Of a stretch of 64,000 nucleotides of DNA, positions 8,122-17,518 are shown in pieces. The stretch spans positions 186,001 to 250,000 of the forward strand of contig NZ_JMIB01000021.1 in the NCBI RefSeq assembly GCF_000695255.1. Direction: 5' to 3'. This DNA is from Photobacterium galatheae. Lineage in GTDB: Bacteria > Pseudomonadota > Gammaproteobacteria > Enterobacterales > Vibrionaceae. Every line of letters begins with the position of its first letter. Position 1 is the stretch's first letter. The position numbers and the translations under genes were made by a program. The notes beneath the pieces were generated by a model that did no database searches, was not told the DNA's origin, and saw nothing but the letters and a program-made list of their open reading frames with translations.

Positions 8122-10337
8122 ATCGTTTAAAGAAACCGCTGTTACTGGCCTTCATCGCCGCAGCCTTTATTGCCTGGTTCGCTTTTGATTTGGGGAACTA
8201 TTTCACACTTGAACAGGCAAAAGCTTATCAGTATTCCCTGCAGGAAAGCATTGTTGCGTATCCCCTGCTGTCCAGCGCCTTATTCTTCGTTATCTACGTT
8301 GTGCTGACTGCACTTTCATTTCCGGGAGCCGCAGTGATGACCTTGCTTGGCGCGGCACTATTTGGTTTCTGGTGGAGCCTGTTACTGGTTTCTTTTGCCA
8401 GCTCACTGGGGGCCACGCTGGCATTTCTAGCAAGCCGATTTCTGTTGCATGACTGGGTACAGCACAAATTTGGCCGTCGCCTGTCCGCCATGAATCGTGG
8501 CGTTGAAAAAGATGGTCCTTTTTATCTGTTTACACTGCGCTTAATTCCTGTCTTTCCATTCTTTCTGGTCAACCTGCTGATGGGCCTGACGCCCATGCGT
8601 GGTCGAACCTTCTATTGGGTCAGTCAGTTGGGAATGCTGCCCGGAACCATGGTTTACCTCAACGCCGGTACACAATTGGGGGAAATTGAAACGCTGTCGG
8701 GTCTGATTTCACTGCCGGTTCTGGTTTCTCTGGTCCTGCTGGGTATTTTTCCTTTCATTGCCAAAAGTATCATGACAGTGATTCAGCAACGCCGTGTCTA
8801 TCAACACTGGCAGCGACCGGCGCAATTTGACCAGAACATGGTGGTCATTGGTGCCGGTGCCGGAGGACTGGTCAGCGCCTATATTGCTGCCGCTGTCAAA
8901 GCCAAAGTCACACTGATTGAAAAACATCAGATGGGTGGCGACTGTCTCAATACCGGTTGTGTTCCTTCAAAAGCCCTGATCCGCGCGGCTCATACCATGC
9001 ATACGATTACCCGTGCACCAGCATTTGGTATTCAGACAGAAACACCTCAGCTCGATTTTTCGGCTGTCTTGCAGCGCGTTCACCATGTGATCCGTCAGAT
9101 CGAACCGCACGATTCGGTAAAGCGCTACACCACACTCGGCGTGAACTGTATTCAGGGAGAAGCAAAGATCGTGTCTCCGTGGGAAGTCGACGTAAACGGT
9201 GAACGCATTACCACGAAGAACATTGTCATCGCCACCGGTGCACGCCCGGTTGTACCGCCAATTGAAGGCATCGAGCAAGTAAACTATCTGACCTCAGATA
9301 CGCTCTGGTCCATCACCGAACAACCCAAACAACTACTGGTTCTGGGCGGTGGCCCGATTGGCTGTGAACTGGCACAAAGCTTTCAGCGACTGGGCAGTCA
9401 GGTCACTCTGGCTGAAATGGCCGATCAGTTGCTGATTCGGGAAGACGCAGACGCCGCAGCGCTGGTGCTTGAAAGCCTGACTCGGGATGGCGTGGATATC
9501 AGACTGAAACATAAAGCCGTCAAATTTGAAATCCGGACCACGAGTGAGGGAGAATCCACACAATTTGCCGTGCTGGAAGATACTCAGGGCAGGCACCAGG
9601 ACGTGGCCTTCGACGCCGTGGTTCTCGCCTTAGGCCGTGTCGCGAATGTCACTGGCTTTGGTCTGGAAACATTAGGGATCACCGTGAACGAACGCAGGAC
9701 ACTGGAAGTCAATGAATACCTGCAAACCAAATATCCGAATATCTATGCCGTTGGTGATGTCGCCGGGCCATTCCAGCTGACACACGCAGCAGGCCATCAG
9801 GCATGGTATGCCGCCGTCAATGGTCTTTTCGGGAAACTGAAGAAGTTCAAGGCAGATTATCGCGTCCTGCCCGCCGTCACCTATACCTCGCCGGAAGTGG
9901 CGCGAGTGGGGATCAATGAAAAAGAAGCAGCGGATCAGGGAATTGACGTTGACGTCACCTGCTACGGGATTGACGATTTAGATCGCGCAATTGCCGACGG
10001 AGAAGACTATGGTTTTATTAAGGTATTGACCCCGAAAGGGAAAGATACCATTCTCGGCGCGACCATTGTCGGGAATCAGGCTGGTGAACTACTTGCGGAA
10101 TGGACACTTGCCATGAAATACAACCTGGGACTCAACAAAATTCTGGGGACTGTACACCCCTACCCGACAATGAGCGAAGCGAACAAATACACTGCCGGGG
10201 TATGGAAACAGGCAAACAAACCGGAACGTATCATGGCATTGCTTGAGAAATATCACCGCTGGCAGCGAGGTCGCTCTGCGCGTGACGAGAAGAAAACAGA
10301 CATCGCAGATCATCAGGCGAACCTGCAGGAAAAATAA
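8118..10337 (+). CDS. TVP38/TMEM64 membrane domain fused to a disulfide oxidoreductase (FAD/NAD)
   Basis: 739 residues. Residues ~1-225 are a TVP38/TMEM64 (DedA-like, SNARE-associated) membrane domain with [22 protein letters not shown]. From ~240 on it is a class I pyridine nucleotide-disulphide oxidoreductase: FAD-binding [17 protein letters not shown], redox motif [15 protein letters not shown] (C276, C281), NAD-binding [15 protein letters not shown], second FAD motif [18 protein letters not shown] and a dimerisation domain. In the C-terminal HxHPT-like motif the usual active-site His is Tyr ([10 protein letters not shown]). Enteric bacteria carry separate TVP38 genes ydjX/ydjZ next to ynjA; here the domain is fused to the flavoenzyme. 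Substrate unknown. Confidence 0.9.
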   Translation: MNRLKKPLLLAFIAAAFIAWFAFDLGNYFTLEQAKAYQYSLQESIVAYPLLSSALFFVIYVVLTALSFPGAAVMTLLGAALFGFWWSLLLVSFASSLGATLAFLASRFLLHDWVQHKFGRRLSAMNRGVEKDGPFYLFTLRLIPVFPFFLVNLLMGLTPMRGRTFYWVSQLGMLPGTMVYLNAGTQLGEIETLSGLISLPVLVSLVLLGIFPFIAKSIMTVIQQRRVYQHWQRPAQFDQNMVVIGAGAGGLVSAYIAAAVKAKVTLIEKHQMGGDCLNTGCVPSKALIRAAHTMHTITRAPAFGIQTETPQLDFSAVLQRVHHVIRQIEPHDSVKRYTTLGVNCIQGEAKIVSPWEVDVNGERITTKNIVIATGARPVVPPIEGIEQVNYLTSDTLWSITEQPKQLLVLGGGPIGCELAQSFQRLGSQVTLAEMADQLLIREDADAAALVLESLTRDGVDIRLKHKAVKFEIRTTSEGESTQFAVLEDTQGRHQDVAFDAVVLALGRVANVTGFGLETLGITVNERRTLEVNEYLQTKYPNIYAVGDVAGPFQLTHAAGHQAWYAAVNGLFGKLKKFKADYRVLPAVTYTSPEVARVGINEKEAADQGIDVDVTCYGIDDLDRAIADGEDYGFIKVLTPKGKDTILGATIVGNQAGELLAEWTLAMKYNLGLNKILGTVHPYPTMSEANKYTAGVWKQANKPERIMALLEKYHRWQRGRSARDEKKTDIADHQANLQEK

Positions 10338-10350
10338 GGAACGAATCATC

Positions 10351-11541
10351 ATGAAATTGACATGGATGGCGCTTTGCCTGGCTTTGGCTGCGACCCCACT
10401 GATGGCCACGGAGACACAAGATAAACCCATAGTCGGTGAGATGAGCTGGCATGAGATTCAGCAGAACGCACGCGGGCAAACCGTCTTTTTTAATGCCTGG
10501 GGAGGCAGCCAGCCTATCAACAGTTACCTGCGCTGGGTGGCTCGTGAGGTGAAAAGCCGTTACGACATCACGCTCAATCACGTCAAAGTGGCTGACATTG
10601 CTGAAACCTCTCAACGCTTACTTGCAGAGAAAACCGCCGGAAAGAACACCGGCGGTAGTGTGGATATGGTTTGGATCAATGGCGAAAACTTTCGCACCAT
10701 GAAAACCAATGAACTTCTGGATGGCCCATTTGTGGCTCAGCTCCCCAACTGGAAGCTGGTGGATAAACGCTTGCCTGTGTACGAAGACTTTACAGAAAGT
10801 ACCGATGGCCTGGAAGCACCCTGGGGCGTCGGTCAGCTGGTGTTCATTCATGACAGCCAGACCCTGAGTAATCCCCCCGCAAGTTTTGCCGAATTACTCA
10901 GTCTGGCAAAAGCGTTTCCGGGAAAAGTAACCTATCCGCAACCCCCGGCTTTTCATGGAACCAGCTTTCTGAAAGCCGCACTCATTGAGCTGACGAATGC
11001 AGACCCGGCGCTGTATGAACCCATTGACCCGGAAAAAGATCAGGCAAAGTTTGATCAAATGACAGCACCACTCTGGCGTTATCTGAACCAGCTTCATGCA
11101 GTCGCCTGGCAACAAGGAAAGCGTTTCCCCGCCAGTTCGACAGAAATGCTGCAATTACTTGATGACCGGCAGCTGCTGGTCGCCATCACGTTCAACCCCA
11201 ACGAAGCCAAAGCCGCCATCGAACGGGGCGATTTACCAGCCACGGCAAAAGCATTTGCTTTTGAGCAAGGGGCATTGTCGAACATTCACTTTCTGGCCAT
11301 TCCCTGGAATGCGAGTGCAAAAGAAGCGGCCCGTGTTGTGATTAACTTTCTGATGAGCCCGGAGGCTCAGGCGCGTAAGTCCAATATACAAATTTGGGGC
11401 GATCCGGCCATTCTGACCCCGGAAGCACTGGGTTCTGAAGAAGAAGCACAAGGCTTTGAACTTTATCAGGCGATTGCCGAACCTCATCCGAGCTGGCAAA
11501 CCGCACTGGAGACTGCCTGGCAGCAACGATATGGTCACTGA
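10351..11541 (+). CDS. ynjB: YnjB-type ABC transporter substrate-binding protein
   Basis: 396 residues. The start ATG at 10351 is followed by a signal peptide (residues 1-19, cleavage after LMA) and preceded by AAGGA. The body is a solute-binding protein of the polyamine/iron/thiamine-like type, matching YnjB features such as [22 protein letters not shown] and [15 protein letters not shown]. It should deliver an unidentified solute to the YnjC/YnjD transporter. An open frame continues upstream into the flavoprotein gene but the signal peptide places the start here. The gap to the previous gene is 13 nt. Confidence 0.88.
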   Translation: MKLTWMALCLALAATPLMATETQDKPIVGEMSWHEIQQNARGQTVFFNAWGGSQPINSYLRWVAREVKSRYDITLNHVKVADIAETSQRLLAEKTAGKNTGGSVDMVWINGENFRTMKTNELLDGPFVAQLPNWKLVDKRLPVYEDFTESTDGLEAPWGVGQLVFIHDSQTLSNPPASFAELLSLAKAFPGKVTYPQPPAFHGTSFLKAALIELTNADPALYEPIDPEKDQAKFDQMTAPLWRYLNQLHAVAWQQGKRFPASSTEMLQLLDDRQLLVAITFNPNEAKAAIERGDLPATAKAFAFEQGALSNIHFLAIPWNASAKEAARVVINFLMSPEAQARKSNIQIWGDPAILTPEALGSEEEAQGFELYQAIAEPHPSWQTALETAWQQRYGH

Positions 11542-11595
11542 TTGTCGCCTGAGTCTGATTTTCTTCTCGCTGTATTGAATAAGTGACGTTGCAAT

Positions 11596-13290
11596 ATGTT
11601 GTTTTTGCTGTTTATTGCCACGCTGGTCATCTGCTGTTTGCCATTGGTGCCGGGACTGATTGGGATTCTTCTGCCTGCCCTGTCCTGGCTGCCGATGACA
11701 GATCTGACTGAACCGGGGTTTCAGGCTTTTGGGCTGGCGTTTGCCTGGCCTGGTATTCAGACATCTGTCTGGCTGACCCTGTCAACCGGAGTGATCAGTA
11801 CGCTGATGGCCATGGTGTTTACCTTTCTGATCCTGCAAAAAAGCTGGGGTTCCCGCCGCTGGCATACCGTTGAATCCTGGTTATCCCCGATTCTGGCGAT
11901 TCCACATGTCGCGTTCGCCATTGGCTTCGCCTTTACTTTTTCTTCGACAGGAATTCTCGCCCGGATCATCACCTCACTCGGGGGTGACCCGGGGCAATTT
12001 TCACTGCTACAGGATCCCTATGGTCTGGGGCTGACACTTGCCCTGGCCATGAAAGAGACCCCATTTTTGCTGTTAATGAGTATTTCCGTCCTGCAACAAC
12101 TCAATGTCAGCCGGCTACTGGCTGTCGGTAGCGGGCTGGGTTACAACCAGACAGCCACCTGGATCAACGTCATCCTGCCCCAGTGGCTGCCAAAAATGCG
12201 GCTGCCCATTTTTGCCGTACTGGCTTACGGCATCTCTGTGGTTGATATGGCAATGATTCTGGGCCCGACTCGTCCGCCGACATTCGCCGTACTGGTCTGG
12301 CAATGGTTTAACGACCCGGATATCAGCCTGATGCCAAGAGCCGCTGTGGGTGCCCTGATGCTGTTGATACTGGGGCTGGCACTGATGTTGCTGTTTCGGG
12401 GACTCGAGTGGCTGCTATGCCGGGGTTATCCGCAATGGCAGTATGCCGGTCACCGCCAACATCACCTTCCGGGCCGGTCTCTTCACTGGCCGCTGATTCT
12501 GGTGCCACTGATGGTGATTCCGGTGTTAGTTACCTGGTCAGTTGCCTTACGCTGGCGATTTCCGGATCTGCTTCCCAGCCGTTTCAGCCTGAGGTTCTGG
12601 CAACAGGAAACCACCTATGTGGCAGATCTGGTCTCCACCAGCCTCCTGCTGGCTGCAATCAGTACGCTGATCGCCCTGATTCTGGCGATTGGATGTCTGG
12701 AATACAGAGAAAAAACAGGCGTCGGTCTTCCCGGCTGGCTGATCGCGATGCCTATGGTGTTGCCACAAGTGTCATTGCTATTTGGCATTCAGGTCACCAC
12801 CTATCTGATCCCCGGTCAGCATTATCTGCTCTGGGTGATTTGGAGCCATGTGCTGTTTGTGTTTCCGTATCTCTATCTGGCACTGGATGGGCCATGGCGT
12901 AGTTTTGACCGGCGCTATACCCAAACGGCCAGCAGTCTCGGCTTATCTGCACTGTCAGCATGGTGGCGGGTGAAACGCCCGATGTTAATGCCCGCGATTT
13001 GCATGGCAATCGCCGTCGGTTGCAGTGTCAGTCTGGCACAGTATCTGCCCACACTCAGCCTTGGCGCAGGACGAGTGAGCACACTGACCACAGAAGCGGT
13101 CGCTTTAGCCAGCGGTCAGGACAGACGGGTCAGTGCCATTTATGGCCTGCTACAGGGATTCGTACCGTTCATGCTCTTTATCACAGCGATGCTGGCCAGC
13201 CGCTATTATCAAACAAAAATGACATCCCCAAAAACAACAAGGAATTCCGAGCCACATGTGCTTATCCGTGAAAAACCTCACTATAAATAA
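11596..13290 (+). CDS. ynjC: YnjC-type ABC transporter permease (two fused permease halves)
   Basis: 564 residues with about twelve transmembrane helices. It is a tandem of two permease domains, each with an EAA-like loop (around residues ~170-190, ending LPQWLPKM, and near ~455-480 in SLGLSALSAWWRVKRPML). Such fused permeases pair with a single ATPase, here YnjD, and the periplasmic protein YnjB. Solute unknown. The 3' end overlaps the ynjD start by 35 nt. The ATG at 11596 has no strong Shine-Dalgarno, but an upstream stop leaves no better option. Confidence 0.87.
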   Translation: MLFLLFIATLVICCLPLVPGLIGILLPALSWLPMTDLTEPGFQAFGLAFAWPGIQTSVWLTLSTGVISTLMAMVFTFLILQKSWGSRRWHTVESWLSPILAIPHVAFAIGFAFTFSSTGILARIITSLGGDPGQFSLLQDPYGLGLTLALAMKETPFLLLMSISVLQQLNVSRLLAVGSGLGYNQTATWINVILPQWLPKMRLPIFAVLAYGISVVDMAMILGPTRPPTFAVLVWQWFNDPDISLMPRAAVGALMLLILGLALMLLFRGLEWLLCRGYPQWQYAGHRQHHLPGRSLHWPLILVPLMVIPVLVTWSVALRWRFPDLLPSRFSLRFWQQETTYVADLVSTSLLLAAISTLIALILAIGCLEYREKTGVGLPGWLIAMPMVLPQVSLLFGIQVTTYLIPGQHYLLWVIWSHVLFVFPYLYLALDGPWRSFDRRYTQTASSLGLSALSAWWRVKRPMLMPAICMAIAVGCSVSLAQYLPTLSLGAGRVSTLTTEAVALASGQDRRVSAIYGLLQGFVPFMLFITAMLASRYYQTKMTSPKTTRNSEPHVLIREKPHYK

Positions 13291-13909
13291 TGGTGAACAA
13301 AGATTACTGACGTCACTGACCCTGTCAGTCGCACGTGGGGAGATTCTCACGATCATGGGTCCCAGTGGCTGCGGTAAATCAACACTGCTGGGTGTGATTG
13401 CCGGTCACACCGCACCAGACTGTCATTATCAGGGGCAGATCAGCCTGAATGATCGTCCAATCAACGCACTTGAGCCAGACAAGCGCCGGATTGGTCTGCT
13501 ATTTCAGGACGACCTGCTTTTCCCGCATCTCAACGTCTGGCAAAACCTCGCGTTTGGTTTACCGTCAGCGGTGAAAAAAAACGAACGAAAAAAACGCGCT
13601 TACGAAACGCTGGCTGCGTTAGGCCTGACCGATCTGGCTTGCCAGAGCCCAGGCCAGATCTCTGGCGGACAACGGGCTCGGATCAGCCTGATGCGTAGTT
13701 TACTTGCTGAGCCGGATGCAATTTTGCTGGATGAACCTTTCAGCAAACTCGACAAAGACCTGCGTATACAATTTCGCGACTTTGTGTTCACCCAAATCAG
13801 ACAACAGAATATTCCGGCACTCATGGTCACCCATGATCAGGATGATGTCCCGCCCGACGGGCGACTGTTGTTGTGGCCAGAACCATCAGCGGAGACCAGT
13901 CATGCTTGA
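13256..13909 (+). CDS. ynjD: YnjD-type ABC transporter ATPase
   Basis: 217 residues, the same length as E. coli YnjD. Walker A GPSGCGKST (residues 35-43), a Q-loop in LLFQDDLLFPHL, signature ISGGQRAR, Walker B AILLDEPFSKLD and the H-loop VTHDQDD are all present. It energises the YnjC permease. It overlaps ynjC upstream by 35 nt and the CDP-alcohol transferase gene downstream by 8 nt, so the operon is tightly packed. Confidence 0.88.
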   Translation: MCLSVKNLTINNGEQRLLTSLTLSVARGEILTIMGPSGCGKSTLLGVIAGHTAPDCHYQGQISLNDRPINALEPDKRRIGLLFQDDLLFPHLNVWQNLAFGLPSAVKKNERKKRAYETLAALGLTDLACQSPGQISGGQRARISLMRSLLAEPDAILLDEPFSKLDKDLRIQFRDFVFTQIRQQNIPALMVTHDQDDVPPDGRLLLWPEPSAETSHA

Positions 13910-14522
13910 CCGTTACGCCATTCAGCTACTCAAAGCCCCCGTAAATTGCTTCGGCCGACTTTTGGATCAATCGCCCTTCAGCGCCAACCAAATCACAGTC
14001 GCCGGCTTTATCATTGGCTTGCTGACGCTACCCGCGCTGATATACAACCACTACCTGCTGGCCTTGTTCTTCATTGTACTGAACCGGATATTTGATGGTC
14101 TGGACGGCGCGCTTGCCCGCCGGAGAGGTATTACTGACTGCGGTGGCTTTCTCGATATCACGCTGGACTTTCTGTTTTATTCCCTGGTGCCTTTCGGATT
14201 CGTACTGGCTCAACCAGAGCAAAACGCTGTCGCTGGCGCTTTTCTGATCTTTGCCTTTGTCGGAACAGGCTCCAGCTTTCTGGCGTTTGCCATCATGGCA
14301 GGGAAACGGCAAATTGATAATCCTGTATATCAACACAAGTCTCTGTTTTACTTGGGTGGGCTGACGGAAGGAACGGAAACCATTGCCTGTTTTGTGCTGT
14401 TCTGCCTGCTGCCTGAACACTTTGCCTTCATTGCGTGGATTTTCGGAACCTTATGCTGGGTAACCACGGCCACCCGGCTGTGGGCCGGTTATCAGACCCT
14501 GAAAAACGTAGATAACCCATAG
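13902..14522 (+). CDS. ynjF: YnjF-type CDP-alcohol phosphatidyltransferase
   Basis: 206 residues, polytopic membrane protein. The CDP-alcohol phosphotransferase signature DGxxARx7Gx3Dx3D is intact: DGALAR, then GGFLDITLD, at residues ~65-92. The family transfers a phosphatidyl group from CDP-diacylglycerol to a small alcohol; the acceptor is unknown for YnjF. The ATG at 13902 overlaps the end of ynjD by 8 nt; a longer frame through ynjD is a shadow. In E. coli a rhodanese gene, ynjE, lies between ynjD and ynjF; it is missing here. It ends the operon, before a terminator. Confidence 0.87.
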   Translation: MLDRYAIQLLKAPVNCFGRLLDQSPFSANQITVAGFIIGLLTLPALIYNHYLLALFFIVLNRIFDGLDGALARRRGITDCGGFLDITLDFLFYSLVPFGFVLAQPEQNAVAGAFLIFAFVGTGSSFLAFAIMAGKRQIDNPVYQHKSLFYLGGLTEGTETIACFVLFCLLPEHFAFIAWIFGTLCWVTTATRLWAGYQTLKNVDNP

Positions 14523-14535
14523 ACTCAAGCCCCAA

Positions 14536-14568
14536 AAAAAGCTGCTCCTCTTGAGCAGCTGTGATTTC
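14536..14568. terminator. Terminator between ynjF and a convergent small gene
   Basis: AGCTGCTC (14540-14547), loop CTCTT, GAGCAGCT (14553-14560), preceded by an A-run and followed by GTGATTT. The A-run makes it a better terminator for the minus-strand gene, but it can serve both. Confidence 0.7.
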
Positions 14569-14570
14569 AG

Positions 14571-14861
14571 TTAACTGAATGCCGGCAACGGTTGATTCTT
14601 TTTATCTTGCCGGCTGTGAAACTTGTTAATTTCAATCTCAATCGCGTTGTAGCTACTGCTCATCAATTCTCCCAAAAAGGCCGGTGTATCTGAACGCTGG
14701 CTTTGCAGAAATGCAGCCAGCAATTTCACATCATCGGGTCTGGGGCGATAACTCAGATTTGGAAACGCGTTATAAATGTAGTCGATAGCACTAGCCAACA
14801 TGCCATGATTGCCTTGTTTATTCTGTAGAGTCTGAGACAACTGATTCTGATTCATCATCAC
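14571..14861 (-). CDS. Small hypothetical protein
   Basis: 96 residues, soluble, no signal peptide or membrane span. It begins with MMMNQNQL, so any of the three Met codons may be the start, and the ribosome-binding site is poor. The centre AIDYIYNAFPNLSYRPRPDDVKLLAAFLQ looks helical and well formed, and codon use resembles its neighbours, which supports a real gene. I do not recognise a family. Confidence 0.55.
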   Translation of the reverse strand: MMMNQNQLSQTLQNKQGNHGMLASAIDYIYNAFPNLSYRPRPDDVKLLAAFLQSQRSDTPAFLGELMSSSYNAIEIEINKFHSRQDKKNQPLPAFS

Positions 14862-15038
14862 TGCATTACGTTGTATTGAATTTGACGACAGGCATCCTAA
14901 AGATTCTGAATGAAAGATTTATGACTTCGCGCAGTGTTTTTAGTGATATTCGTACCACTGCACGCATTTCAAACAACTTTGAGACACCCGCCCGTTTCTC
15001 CCCCTTGTAAGCGAACAATACGCTATTGGTATTAAGCA

Positions 15039-15941
15039 CTACCGCATCCATTCTCTGTGAAGTTGCTCACTATCTCCCAAATAATCTAATAACCAGCTCA
15101 GCGCCGGATTCAAACTGGCTTTGTTCCAGGCCAGACAGCAGGGACTCACCGGTGTCGGATTTGCCAGCGTTCGGGTGATCAACCGACCGCTATTTAATCT
15201 TGGCGTTGCCATATGCTCCGGGACAACCCCAATGCCTAATCCGGCCTCAAGACACTGAAATGCGCTGGACCAGTCCGGAACCATAATCCGGCGCTGATTA
15301 TTCATCAGCCAGGTTGTCCTTTTCGGAAGGGCGCGAGACGTATCTTCCAGACAGATCGCTGGATATTCTGCCAGTTCAGCTTCCTCGAAAGGGAATTCGT
15401 AGCGGGCAAGCGGATGCCCCGGTGACATCACAAACAGCCAGTTCAGGCTGCCCATATCGCGATAATCGAAATCACCGCTCACCGGAATTGCCGCAGTTGC
15501 GCCAATCACCAGATCGGCACGGCCATCAGCCAGCGCATCCCAAACACCGTTATAGACCTCCATCGTCAGATGCAGCTCCACATCCGGAAATGCCTGATAA
15601 AAATCGCGCACCATAGTGCTCACCCGGCTTTGCCTGACCACGGTATCTAAGGCAACCGAAACATTCTCAGCCCAGCCATTCGCGACCCGCTGTGTCTGAA
15701 GCTTGATTTGATCCATCTGTTTCAGCAACTGACGTGCTTCTTCAACAAAATATTCCCCTGCCCGCGTAAGCGTCACCTGCCGGTGCTGACGCTCAAACAG
15801 CTCAACCGCAAGTTTCTCTTCAATCGACCGGACGGTATAGCTGATTGCACTGGGCACTTTGTGTAATTCTTCGGCAGCCGAGGAAAAGCTCCCCCGGCGG
15901 GCGACGACATCAATCACTTGTAAGTCATTAAAAGAAAACAT
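15039..15941 (-). CDS. punR: PunR, LysR-type activator of the purine nucleoside exporter
   Basis: 300 residues. The N-terminal winged HTH (FNDLQVIDVVARRGSFSSAAEELHKVPSAISYTVRSIE) is followed by a LysR effector-binding domain. It resembles E. coli PunR (formerly YdhB) closely, e.g. NGVWDALADGRADLVIGA, LEDTSRALPKRTTWLMNNQ and LLDYLGDSE near the C-terminus. It is divergent from punC with a 131-nt gap, the same arrangement as in E. coli, where PunR activates punC. Confidence 0.9.
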   Translation of the reverse strand: MFSFNDLQVIDVVARRGSFSSAAEELHKVPSAISYTVRSIEEKLAVELFERQHRQVTLTRAGEYFVEEARQLLKQMDQIKLQTQRVANGWAENVSVALDTVVRQSRVSTMVRDFYQAFPDVELHLTMEVYNGVWDALADGRADLVIGATAAIPVSGDFDYRDMGSLNWLFVMSPGHPLARYEFPFEEAELAEYPAICLEDTSRALPKRTTWLMNNQRRIMVPDWSSAFQCLEAGLGIGVVPEHMATPRLNSGRLITRTLANPTPVSPCCLAWNKASLNPALSWLLDYLGDSEQLHREWMR

Positions 15942-16072
15942 AGAAACCCCAAGAAAGATGAAAAAATGCTCACATCAATTTTTTTGAAACCAGCGTTGAA
16001 ATTTTAACGTTTCACAGCATAAATCACCACGAATACAATATGAAACCTGAATTATTTACTGGTTATCAAACA

Positions 16073-17299
16073 ATGACGACAAAACCAACAACAATGACGC
16101 TTGTCTGGTTTGCATTCCTCAGCATGCTGGGTTTTCTGGCGACAGATATGTACCTGCCTGCTTTTTCTGCAATGCAAAGTGACTTAAATACATCTTCCGG
16201 CCTCATCGGCATGACACTGAGTATTTTTCTGCTGGGTATGGCGATCGGGCAACTCGTTTACGGCCCCTTATCCGATCGACTGGGCCGAAAAAAAGTGCTG
16301 CTTGGCGCCATGCTGTTATTCAGTCTGGCAACGCTTGGCTGTGCGATGGCACCGAGCGTAGAAATCCTGCTCACCTTCCGTTTTCTTCAGGCGCTGGGTG
16401 CCTGTAGTGCAACCGTTTTATGGCAGGCCATTGTCATTGACCGTTATCAGGGAAAAATTGCTGAGAAAGTTTTCGCCACCATTATGCCGCTGGTCGCACT
16501 CTCCCCGGCCCTGGCACCGCTGGTGGGTGCAGCCATTCAATCACATTTTGGCTGGCGTGCGATTTTCCTGAGTCTGATTGTCCTGGGCGCAGCGTTAGCC
16601 GTCATGACTGCCTGTCAGCCTGAAAGTGCTGCAAAGCAGAACAATCAGGAAGGAGAACCGACAAAAATCCTGGCTGAAATGGCAATCAATTACCGACAGC
16701 TGTTCAAGTCAAAAAAATTCATCGGTAATATGATGATTTTTGCCGCCTGTTCCGCCGCGTTTTTTGCTTATCTGACCGGATCCCCTTTTGTCATGTCAGC
16801 CATGGGATATTCAAGTGAAGACATAGGTCTGAGCTATATTCCTCAAACTATCGCGTTTTTGGTCGGTGGTTATGGTTGCCGAGCATTATTAGGGCGTACA
16901 GAGGGCAGAAAAATCCTGCCTTGGTTGCTGAAGCTCTTCATTTGCAGTGCGCTGGTGATTCTGGTCATCACAATTCAGACTCAGCCGGATAATATCTGGC
17001 CGATCCTGATCCCATTCTGCTTTATCGCCGTTGCAAACGGAGCGATTTACCCGATTGTCATCAGTAAAGCACTGGAAGATTTCAAACAGTGCAGCGCAAC
17101 GGCAGCCGGATTACTCAACTTCCTGCAAACGCTGGGTTGCTTTGCTGCCAGCTCGCTGGTTGCTGCTTTCGCGGAGAAAGGGTTGAATATTGTGGCTTAC
17201 AGTATTGCCGGAACCTGTGTGTTTGTGCTGATTGGATTCGCATTGGTTGTCAAAAACGAACATTCAGAAAGCACAGTGGCCACCGCATCTGCGAGCTGA
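16073..17299 (+). CDS. punC: PunC, MFS purine nucleoside transporter
   Basis: 408 residues, twelve-helix DHA1-type major facilitator. Hallmarks shared with E. coli PunC (YdhC): GFLATDMYLPAFSAMQSDL, YGPLSDRLGRKKVL (MFS motif A), MPLVALSPALAPLVGA, FFAYLTGSPFVMSAMGYS and SYIPQTIAFLVGGYGCRA. The start is uncertain: ATG 16040 adds 11 residues, ATG 16073 (MTTKPTTMTLVW) sits closer to the family start, and neither has a good ribosome-binding site. The gene is divergent from punR, and a strong terminator follows. Confidence 0.88.
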   Translation: MTTKPTTMTLVWFAFLSMLGFLATDMYLPAFSAMQSDLNTSSGLIGMTLSIFLLGMAIGQLVYGPLSDRLGRKKVLLGAMLLFSLATLGCAMAPSVEILLTFRFLQALGACSATVLWQAIVIDRYQGKIAEKVFATIMPLVALSPALAPLVGAAIQSHFGWRAIFLSLIVLGAALAVMTACQPESAAKQNNQEGEPTKILAEMAINYRQLFKSKKFIGNMMIFAACSAAFFAYLTGSPFVMSAMGYSSEDIGLSYIPQTIAFLVGGYGCRALLGRTEGRKILPWLLKLFICSALVILVITIQTQPDNIWPILIPFCFIAVANGAIYPIVISKALEDFKQCSATAAGLLNFLQTLGCFAASSLVAAFAEKGLNIVAYSIAGTCVFVLIGFALVVKNEHSESTVATASAS

Positions 17300-17348
17300 T
17301 CCTGTCGTCCATTCTGAAATGAACCGATTCCGGCTGCTCTCGACTGAC

Positions 17349-17384
17349 ATACCGGCAATTCTCAGGAATTGCCGGTATTTTTTT
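17349..17384 (+). terminator. Rho-independent terminator after punC
   Basis: ATACCGGCAATT (17349-17360), loop CTCAGG, AATTGCCGGTAT, then TTTTTTT: a 12-bp perfect stem with a T-run. Confidence 0.92.
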
Positions 17385-17518
17385 CCTCTTCCGAAAAATC
17401 GTCTATTGTCATCCGTAAGTTCAAGAATTTCCTAATATGAATGAACAGTTGGTTATGCATGCCCAGAAACCCGTCACTATACTGGATATCTGGGGAGTTG
17501 CTCAGTCATGGATGATAT

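Noticed and set aside
14866..15051. 61-codon minus-strand open frame between punR and the 96-residue gene
   Set aside because: Overlaps the end of punR, has no ribosome-binding site and no protein-like pattern; probably untranslated.
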